Shown: in pieces, positions 1 to 4,853 of the stretch
Layout: each line of letters begins with the position of its first letter
Numbering within the stretch: the first letter of the stretch is position 1
Assembly: GCA_025361105.1 (NCBI GenBank)
Contig: JANYAW010000402.1
Span: forward strand, 1 to 6,636
Origin: Rhodocyclaceae bacterium
GTDB taxonomy: Bacteria > Pseudomonadota > Gammaproteobacteria > Burkholderiales > Rhodocyclaceae
DNA length: 6,636 nt
Reading direction: 5' to 3'
Position numbers and translations under genes: made by a program
Notes under the pieces: model-generated
Database searches by the model: none
Told to the model about the DNA's origin: nothing
The model's input: only the letters and a program-made list of their open reading frames with translations

Positions 1-18
1 TGTCACGGAACGCATCGT

Positions 19-134
19 ATATAAATCGCATAGGTCGGCGGCGTGTTGTGCATCGAATCGGCGTCAGCGTGGGTTTTGTAATTCATCATGGTCGACGGCG
101 CTGGGTTGGCTTTGCCAAGCAAATCGTCGCGGAT
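19..134 (-). other. serC: misoriented serC fragment (inverted copy at the fold-back)
   Basis: The reverse complement of this stretch encodes IRDDLLGKANPAPSTMM (from 84-134) and then the same 22 residues that start the plus-strand serC at 135. This fits the family: E. coli SerC has VREDLLGKA at the matching place. Adding these 17 residues to the 136 encoded from 135 to the stop gives 153, which equals the number of residues from that point to the C-terminus in the 362-residue E. coli protein. No start codon or end of a gene belongs to this fragment. It should not be annotated as a separate minus-strand gene. It probably shows the true sequence that belongs immediately upstream of base 135 in the genome. 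Confidence 0.8.
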
Positions 135-199
135 AATTACAAAACCCACGCTGACGCCGATTCGATGCACAACACGCCGCCGACCTATGCGATTTATAT
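19..199. repeat. perfect 65-bp inverted repeat with 51-bp spacer (fold-back junction in serC)
   Basis: Bases 19-83 are the exact reverse complement of bases 135-199 over 65 positions, with no mismatch; the spacer is 84-134. The right arm is normal plus-strand serC sequence. Read on the minus strand, the spacer and left arm give one unbroken stretch of 39 SerC residues, 17 from the spacer and 22 from the arm. The arms end at AATTAC on one side and, on the other, at a TATAT shared by both copies, after which they differ. The spacer encodes the SerC residues expected just before the right arm, but in the wrong orientation, so the structure looks like copying that switched strand within serC. It is most likely a chimera made during amplification or assembly at a sequence end. 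A real inverted duplication that breaks serC is possible but less likely. Confidence 0.9.
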
Positions 200-545
200 C
201 GCTGGTCTGGTGTTCCAATGGCTCAAAGCTAAAGGCGGTCTGGCAGCTATGGAGCAGACCAATATCGCCAAAGCCAACACCCTGTATTCGTATCTGGATT
301 CGACGGCGTTTTACAACAATCCTGTCGACAAGGCAGATCGCTCGCGGATGAATATTCCTTTCACACTAAAAGATGAAGCGCTTGACGAAGCCTTCCTCGC
401 CGGGGCAAAAAAAGCTGGCATGTTGCAGTTGAAAGGTCATCGTTCAGTCGGCGGCATGCGTGCCTCAATGTACAACGCAATGTCGCTGGAAGGCGTGCAA
501 CATTTGGTGAATTACATGCGGGAATTCGAGCAGCAACATGCTTAA
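135..545 (+). CDS. serC: phosphoserine aminotransferase SerC, C-terminal part (5' truncated by fold-back)
   Basis: SerC is a cytosolic, pyridoxal-phosphate-dependent aminotransferase. It converts 3-phosphohydroxypyruvate plus glutamate to O-phosphoserine, and in many bacteria also acts in pyridoxal phosphate synthesis. The 136 residues visible here carry clear family motifs: DSMHNTPPTYAIYIAGLVF near the start, DRSRMNIPF in the middle, and GHRSVGGMRASMYNAM near the end, which includes the conserved arginines of the phosphate and carboxylate site. The protein ends with a normal family C-terminus. The lysine that binds the cofactor lies upstream and is not in the window; by comparison with E. 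coli it should be about a dozen residues before the IRDD segment encoded on the minus strand at 84-134. The open frame continues leftward through the palindrome to an ATG at 48, but the residues before 135 are unlike SerC and are not part of the protein. The last 8 bases overlap serA. Confidence 0.9.
   Translation, partial: NYKTHADADSMHNTPPTYAIYIAGLVFQWLKAKGGLAAMEQTNIAKANTLYSYLDSTAFYNNPVDKADRSRMNIPFTLKDEALDEAFLAGAKKAGMLQLKGHRSVGGMRASMYNAMSLEGVQHLVNYMREFEQQHA
538..545 (+). promoter_or_regulatory. serC/serA 8-base start-stop overlap
   Basis: The serA ATG (538-540) lies inside the end of serC, whose TAA is 543-545, in a different frame. There is only a weak purine patch upstream (GAG at 528-530, and GGAA at 520-523 rather far away). 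Initiation of serA therefore probably depends on ribosomes finishing serC. The overlap supports 538 as the serA start and places both genes on one transcript. Confidence 0.6.
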
Positions 546-1722
546 TTCTTATCGAGTGTTGGTGCTGAATCAAATTTCGACAAACGGTCTCAAACGTTTG
601 CCGAGCGAGACCTATTCAGTAGGTAAGGAAGTGAGCGAGCCCGATGCCGTTCTGGTGCGCTCTGCCGACATGCATGCCATGGAGATTCCCCTGAGTGTGC
701 GAGCGATTGCGCGGGCGGGCGCGGGCACCAACAACATTCCGGTTGCCGCGATGACGAGGCGTGGCGTGCCAGTGTTTAACGCTCCCGGTGCCAACGCCAA
801 TGCGGTGAAGGAATTGGTGTTGGCGGGTTTGCTGATGGCAGCGCGCAATCTGTCGGGCGCGATGCGCTTTGTATCCGATTTGGATATCAACGCACCAGAT
901 ATGGATAAGCAGGTGGAAGACGGCAAAAAGAATTTCGGTGGTATCGAACTGGCCGGACATACGCTGGGCGTTATTGGTCTGGGCAAAATCGGTTGCCTGG
1001 TCGCCGATGCGGCAATCAAACTGGGTATGAACGTACTCGGCTACGATCCGGAAATTACTGTGGATGCCGCGTGGAGCTTGCCCTCGCAAGTCAAGAAAGC
1101 CAACAGTATTACTGAAGTACTTAAGGGTTCGCATTTCGTTACGCTGCATGTGCCGATGATTGCCGCCACCAAGCACATGATTAGCGCGCAAAACATCGAA
1201 CAGATGCGCCATAGCGCGGTGTTGCTCAATTTTTCACGCGAGGCCGTGGTGGAAGAAGCCGCAGTCATTGCAGCACTTGAGTCGCGCAAACTGGCAACCT
1301 ATGTTTGCGATTTTCCGAGTCCGCAGCTCAATGCCAATCCTAACGTCATCGCTTTGCCGCATCTTGGCGCATCTACCCGCGAAGCTGAGGAAAACTGCGC
1401 CCTGATGGTGGTCGATCAGCTACGTGATTACCTTGAACATGGCAACGTGAACAACGCGGTGAATTTCCCCAATGTGACGATGGCGCGAGAGTCAGCGTTT
1501 CGTGTCGCAATTGCCAACTCCAACGTACCCAATATGTTGGGGCAGATTTCCACCGCGATGGCCAGCGCTGGCTTGAATATTCACAACATGGTCAACAAAT
1601 CGCGTGGTGAAATGGCCTACACCTTGGTCGATGTCGACAGCCCTGTAGCAGTCAATGTGACCGATGGCATCGCGGCCATTCAAGGCGTGTTGTCCGTGCG
1701 TTATCTACCCATCGCAAATTAA
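538..1722 (+). CDS. serA: D-3-phosphoglycerate dehydrogenase, short form with C-terminal ACT domain
   Basis: This 394-residue protein catalyses the first step of serine synthesis, the NAD-dependent oxidation of 3-phosphoglycerate to 3-phosphohydroxypyruvate, the substrate of SerC encoded just upstream. It is a D-2-hydroxyacid dehydrogenase. The split catalytic domain comes first and contains GAGTNNIP (61-68). The NAD-binding domain follows, with GLGKIG at 147-152 and an acidic residue at D170 after the second strand. The catalytic arginine is R234 (NFSRE) and the catalytic histidine H275 (PHLGAS). An ACT domain spans about 318-391, so serine feedback is plausible; positions matching the E. 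coli serine ligands are partly kept (N329, N347), but the histidine is replaced by N327. The usual catalytic-triad glutamate is missing: DVFPxEP is CDFPSPQ here (257-263). I believe this is typical of a subfamily with PHLGAST.EAEENCA. There is no extra intervening domain of the kind found in longer SerA proteins. Confidence 0.9.
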   Translation: MLNSYRVLVLNQISTNGLKRLPSETYSVGKEVSEPDAVLVRSADMHAMEIPLSVRAIARAGAGTNNIPVAAMTRRGVPVFNAPGANANAVKELVLAGLLMAARNLSGAMRFVSDLDINAPDMDKQVEDGKKNFGGIELAGHTLGVIGLGKIGCLVADAAIKLGMNVLGYDPEITVDAAWSLPSQVKKANSITEVLKGSHFVTLHVPMIAATKHMISAQNIEQMRHSAVLLNFSREAVVEEAAVIAALESRKLATYVCDFPSPQLNANPNVIALPHLGASTREAEENCALMVVDQLRDYLEHGNVNNAVNFPNVTMARESAFRVAIANSNVPNMLGQISTAMASAGLNIHNMVNKSRGEMAYTLVDVDSPVAVNVTDGIAAIQGVLSVRYLPIAN

Positions 1723-1726
1723 AGCT

Positions 1727-1732
1727 TAAGGC
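1727..1732 (+). promoter_or_regulatory. ribosome binding site of pheA
   Basis: The TAAGGC here contains AAGG, a partial Shine-Dalgarno match, ending 8 bases before the ATG at 1740. An earlier ATG at 1733 runs into a stop after four codons, so 1740 is the supported start. Confidence 0.5.
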
Positions 1733-1739
1733 ATGTCTC

Positions 1740-2840
1740 ATGGATGATTCAACAAGCGAATCCGAGCTTGAACAGCAGGAGTTGAAAAAACTACGCGATG
1801 CAATAGACGGCATCGATGATCGCTTGTTGAAGCTCATCAACGACCGTGCGCAACTGGCACATCAAATTGGCGTGATTAAGCAAGGAAGCCTGTATCGCCC
1901 CGAGCGCGAAGCGCAAGTGTTGCGCAGGCTGGGCGAGGCCAATCCTGGCCCCTTGCCGGAGCAAGCTGTGCAACGTATTGCCCGCGAAGTCATGTCAGCT
2001 TGTTTGGCGCTCGAGCAAGCACTGAAAATCGCCTACCTTGGTCCCGCCGGAACCTTTTCTGAAACGGCGGCACGCAGGCATTTTGGTGGCGCACCGGAGT
2101 TAATTCCTTGTGCCGGAATTGACGAAGCTTTCCGTGCTGTTGAGGCAGGCAATGCCGATTATGCGGTGGTGCCGGTGGAAAACTCCAGCGAAGGCGCGGT
2201 CGGACGCACGCTGGATTTGCTGGTCAGTTCACCGCTCAAAATTTGTGGTGAAGTGAATCTCCCAATTCATCAAAATCTGCTGTCGATGGCCGTTTCAATG
2301 ACTAATATTTCTCGCCTGTATTCGCACACGCAATCGCTGGCGCAATGTCATGAATGGATAAACCGGCACATCCCGTTGGTGCCGCGTACGCCAGTGGCCA
2401 GCAATGCCGAAGCGGCGCGAATGGCCGCCGAAGACCCGCGCGCGGCCGCCATTGCCGGCGAAGCGGCCGGGCAGTGTTATGGACTGAAAACGCTGGCCGC
2501 AAATATCGAAGACGATCCCAACAATACGACGCGCTTTTTGGTGCTCGGCCGTCATGATGCTGGCCCATCAGGGCACGACAAAACCTCGCTGGTTTGCTCC
2601 GCGCAAAATCGCGCTGGTGCCATGCACGATTTGCTTGCGCCGCTGGCCAGCCACGGTGTGTCGATGACCAAGTTTGAATCACGTCCGGCACGCGGCATGG
2701 GTGGTGGTCGTTGGCAATACGTTTTCTTTGTCGATGTCGAAGGCCACCAAGCCGAACCAGCCTTGACGGCGGCACTGGCAGATTTCACCTCGCGCGCAGG
2801 TTTCATCAAAATACTCGGCTCCTATCCGGTTGCGCATTGA
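1740..2840 (+). CDS. pheA: bifunctional chorismate mutase / prephenate dehydratase (P-protein)
   Basis: PheA converts chorismate to prephenate and then to phenylpyruvate, the committed route to phenylalanine, in the cytosol. The 366-residue length is normal for the fused form. Residues about 12-95 form an all-helical AroQ-type chorismate mutase with R19, R36, K47 and the RPERE segment (53-57) matching the active site of the E. coli enzyme. Residues about 96-275 form the prephenate dehydratase, opening with IAYLGPAGTFSE (97-108) and including VPVENSSEG (144-152), SHTQSLAQC (195-203) and the catalytic NNTTRF (261-266). An ACT domain at about 283-360 has the ESRP motif (313-316) that takes part in phenylalanine binding, so feedback inhibition is expected; the usual GALxxxL motif appears as GAMHDLL (293-299). 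serA ends 17 bases upstream, and the aminotransferase gene begins 12 bases after the stop. Confidence 0.95.
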   Translation: MDDSTSESELEQQELKKLRDAIDGIDDRLLKLINDRAQLAHQIGVIKQGSLYRPEREAQVLRRLGEANPGPLPEQAVQRIAREVMSACLALEQALKIAYLGPAGTFSETAARRHFGGAPELIPCAGIDEAFRAVEAGNADYAVVPVENSSEGAVGRTLDLLVSSPLKICGEVNLPIHQNLLSMAVSMTNISRLYSHTQSLAQCHEWINRHIPLVPRTPVASNAEAARMAAEDPRAAAIAGEAAGQCYGLKTLAANIEDDPNNTTRFLVLGRHDAGPSGHDKTSLVCSAQNRAGAMHDLLAPLASHGVSMTKFESRPARGMGGGRWQYVFFVDVEGHQAEPALTAALADFTSRAGFIKILGSYPVAH

Positions 2841-2842
2841 GG
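2838..2842 (+). promoter_or_regulatory. ribosome binding site of the hisC-type gene, overlapping the pheA stop
   Basis: TGAGG combines the pheA stop codon (2838-2840) with a GAGG Shine-Dalgarno match that ends 10 bases before the ATG at 2853. This arrangement favours re-initiation after pheA translation. The ATG at 2848 is followed by a stop after two codons and cannot be the start. Confidence 0.55.
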
Positions 2843-2852
2843 CGCTGATGCT

Positions 2853-3947
2853 ATGACGCTGTTGTCTCGAGTTCCAGAAAACATCCGCTCGATTTCGCCC
2901 TATGTACCGGGCAAGCCGATAACCGCACTGTCGCGCGAAACCGGCGTGCCGCTGGAAAAAATTATTAAGCTGGCCTCCAACGAAAACCCGCTCGGCACGA
3001 GCCCGAAAGCGCGCGCGGCGGTTGAAAAAATCATCGGCGGCAGCGAGCGTTATCCCGACCAATTCGATTTAATTGCCAAACTTGCGTCATCGCTTGGTGT
3101 TGCGAGCAATCAAATTGCGCTCGGCAATGGATCGAACGATGTACTCGATTTACTGGCCAGAATATTTCTTGCGCCGGGAACATCGGCGGTGATGTCGCAA
3201 TACGCGTTTGCCGTTTATCCGATTTCCACAGCGACGGCAGGCGCGCGCAGCATCGTTGTTCCCGCCTTGGATTTCGGCCACGATTTGAACGCAATGGCCG
3301 CTGCGATTGACCACACCACGCGATTGGTTTGGATTGCAAACCCCAATAATCCCACCGGAAATTTCCTGCCCTACGCGGAGTTAAAAGCCTTCCTCGCACA
3401 AGTTCCCGCCGATGTCGCAGTCGTTTTGGATGAAGCCTATAACGAATATCTGCCGTCACATTTGCGCGATGATGCAACGCGCTGGATCGCCGAATTTCCG
3501 AATTTGATTATCACCAGAACCTTCTCAAAAATTTACGGACTCGCCGGATTGCGCGTCGGTTACGCAGTGGCCGCGCCGGAAGTCGCCGACTTGCTCAATC
3601 GCGTACGTCAGCCATTTAATGTAAATAGCTTGGCACTCGCCGCCGCGCACGCTGCAATAGACGATCACGAATTTTTGACCCGGAGCTTTGAGCAAAACCA
3701 ACGCGGCATGGCGCAAATACAAGAAGGTTTGGCGCGTTTGGGTCTGTCGCACATTCCTGCGTATGGGAACTTCATCACCATCGCAGTTAATGACGGCGCA
3801 AAAATCAACGCATCGCTACTCAGTCAAGGCGTAATAGTTCGCCCCATCGGTGGCTACGGTTTGCCGAATCATTTGCGCGTGACCATCGGTTTGGATAGCG
3901 AAAATTCACGTTTTCTGGATGCGCTCGCCATAGCGTTGCGCGACTGA
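2853..3947 (+). CDS. hisC: HisC-family aminotransferase (histidinol-phosphate / aromatic amino acid aminotransferase)
   Basis: This 364-residue, fold-type I, pyridoxal-phosphate aminotransferase belongs to the histidinol-phosphate aminotransferase family. It shows LASNENPLG (40-48), NPNNPTG (163-169) with the cofactor-contacting asparagine, VLDEAYNEY (191-199) with the pyridine-nitrogen aspartate D193, and RTFSKIYGLAGLRVGY (222-237) with the Schiff-base lysine K226 and R234. R342 in HLRVTIG should bind the substrate carboxylate. The classical reaction is imidazole-acetol phosphate plus glutamate to histidinol phosphate. No other histidine gene is nearby; the gene sits between pheA and tyrA, so it more likely transaminates phenylpyruvate, hydroxyphenylpyruvate or prephenate, possibly in addition to the histidine substrate. 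Family membership is certain. The substrate is an inference from position, and many annotators would call it hisC2. Its TGA overlaps the tyrA ATG by one base. Confidence 0.9.
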   Translation: MTLLSRVPENIRSISPYVPGKPITALSRETGVPLEKIIKLASNENPLGTSPKARAAVEKIIGGSERYPDQFDLIAKLASSLGVASNQIALGNGSNDVLDLLARIFLAPGTSAVMSQYAFAVYPISTATAGARSIVVPALDFGHDLNAMAAAIDHTTRLVWIANPNNPTGNFLPYAELKAFLAQVPADVAVVLDEAYNEYLPSHLRDDATRWIAEFPNLIITRTFSKIYGLAGLRVGYAVAAPEVADLLNRVRQPFNVNSLALAAAHAAIDDHEFLTRSFEQNQRGMAQIQEGLARLGLSHIPAYGNFITIAVNDGAKINASLLSQGVIVRPIGGYGLPNHLRVTIGLDSENSRFLDALAIALRD

Positions 3948-3949
3948 TG
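3945..3949 (+). promoter_or_regulatory. TGATG stop-start overlap between hisC-type gene and tyrA
   Basis: The TGA of the aminotransferase gene (3945-3947) and the ATG of tyrA (3947-3949) share one base. I see no good Shine-Dalgarno sequence upstream of the ATG, so tyrA translation is probably coupled to the gene before it. Confidence 0.65.
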
Positions 3950-4834
3950 CCTAAGCAGTTCAGCCGTGTTGTCATCGCCGGTGTTGGCCTGATTGGCGGC
4001 TCGTTTGCGCTGGCCTTGAAGGCAGCCGGTGTCGTCAATCAAGTCGTCGGTATCGGGCGCACACGCGCTGCCCTGGACAATGCCAAACGGCTAGGCGTGA
4101 TAGATATCGTTGCCGATAGCTGGGTCGAAGCGCTCAAGGGTGCGGATTTGGTTTTGTTGGCAATGCCCGTCGGCCAAATGGAAAACAGTCTGCGCGAGTT
4201 GATGCCGCATCTCGGCTCCAAAACGCTCGTCACCGATGCAGGTAGCACCAAGTCCGATGTCGTTGTCGCCGCGCGCGCAGCACTTGGGGAGAAAATTGGC
4301 CAATTTGTTCCTGCGCACCCCATCGCCGGCGGTGAAAAAAGCGGCGCCGATGCCGCTACGGCTACTTTGTTTAATGATCGTCGTGTGGTACTGACGCCGT
4401 TGGTAGAAAATTCGACCGATGCTGTGGAGACGGTTCGCGGCATTTGGCAACAATGCGGTGCACGCGTCTCTGAACTCACGCCAGAAACGCATGATCGGAT
4501 ATTTGCGGCGGTCAGTCATCTGCCGCACTTGCTGGCGTTTGCGCTGGTCGATGAATTCGCCAGTCGAGAAAACGCCGATGAACTATTCGCCTTCGCCGCT
4601 GGCGGATTCCGTGATTTCACCCGCATCGCTAGCAGTCATCCCGAAATGTGGCGCGATATTTGTGTCGCCAATCGACAGGCATTGCTCACCGAGTTGGATG
4701 CGTATATGTCACAGTTGATGCATGCACGGGTTTTGCTGGCGAGTGCTGATACCGTTGGACTTGAAGCAATGTTTACGACTGCCCGCAAACGCCGCGATGA
4801 CTGGTTGGAGTCAATCCCGTCGGCCCATGGGTAG
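3947..4834 (+). CDS. tyrA: prephenate/arogenate dehydrogenase TyrA
   Basis: TyrA oxidatively decarboxylates prephenate to 4-hydroxyphenylpyruvate, or arogenate to tyrosine, in the cytosol. The 295-residue protein is a single-function TyrA without a chorismate mutase or ACT domain. The N-terminal nucleotide-binding fold has GVGLIGGS (12-19). DAGSTK (97-102), the catalytic-region histidine in HPIAGGEKSG (H124), SHLPHLLAFAL (190-200) and GGFRDFTRIA (219-228) with the substrate-binding arginine R222 all match the family. The second strand ends in VVGIGRTR (33-40): the acidic residue typical of NAD users is a glycine (G37), followed by R38 and R40, which suggests NADP. Whether prephenate or arogenate is preferred cannot be read from the sequence. 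With no ACT domain, tyrosine feedback may be weak or act directly at the active site. The gene follows hisC by stop-start overlap and ends 16 bases before the chosen aroA start. Confidence 0.93.
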   Translation: MPKQFSRVVIAGVGLIGGSFALALKAAGVVNQVVGIGRTRAALDNAKRLGVIDIVADSWVEALKGADLVLLAMPVGQMENSLRELMPHLGSKTLVTDAGSTKSDVVVAARAALGEKIGQFVPAHPIAGGEKSGADAATATLFNDRRVVLTPLVENSTDAVETVRGIWQQCGARVSELTPETHDRIFAAVSHLPHLLAFALVDEFASRENADELFAFAAGGFRDFTRIASSHPEMWRDICVANRQALLTELDAYMSQLMHARVLLASADTVGLEAMFTTARKRRDDWLESIPSAHG

Positions 4835-4853
4835 CTTGGTTGATGTGCTTATG
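4827..4853 (+). promoter_or_regulatory. tyrA-aroA junction with alternative aroA starts
   Basis: Two ATG codons share the aroA frame: 4827, which overlaps the tyrA end by 8 bases as ATGGGTAG, and 4851. TTG (4836) and GTG (4845) are also in frame. The 4851 start gives MNHLDLP, which fits the N-terminus of related AroA proteins and places K22, S23 and R27 at the same numbers as in E. coli. The 4827 start adds MGSLVDVL. Neither has a strong Shine-Dalgarno sequence; GGAG at 4807-4810 is 16 bases from the first ATG. Confidence 0.5.

Noticed and set aside
19..199. The palindrome as a transcription terminator, attenuator or invertible switch
   Set aside because: A 65-bp perfect stem inside the coding region of serC, with no T-run, is far larger than a terminator. 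Flipping the spacer would give the right order for 17 codons, but the left arm would still encode non-SerC residues (HRIGVSVGF), so no orientation gives an intact gene. No recombinase gene is nearby.
3..218. Minus-strand open frame of 71 codons with strong SerC similarity
   Set aside because: The SerC-like part (minus strand of 19-134) is the inverted side of the palindrome, and most of the rest is the reverse complement of serC. It has no complete gene structure and comes from the fold-back.
48..545. serC starting at the ATG at 48
   Set aside because: Residues encoded by 48-134 (HRIGVSVGFVIHHGRRRWVG and so on) are the antisense of serC and spacer, not SerC sequence. Real SerC continues upstream with IRDDLLGKA, found on the other strand.
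616..1212. Long minus-strand open frame (198 codons) opposite serA, and a second one at 612-1019
   Set aside because: Both lie wholly opposite a well-supported gene, have no recognisable domain, and are explained by the codon pattern of the sense strand.
2302..2775. Minus-strand open frame of 157 codons opposite pheA
   Set aside because: The sense strand encodes clear prephenate dehydratase motifs throughout; the antisense translation is low-complexity and Arg/His-rich with no family likeness.
4039..4528. Two overlapping minus-strand open frames opposite tyrA
   Set aside because: They overlap each other in different frames and lie opposite conserved TyrA motifs; no ribosome site or domain supports them.
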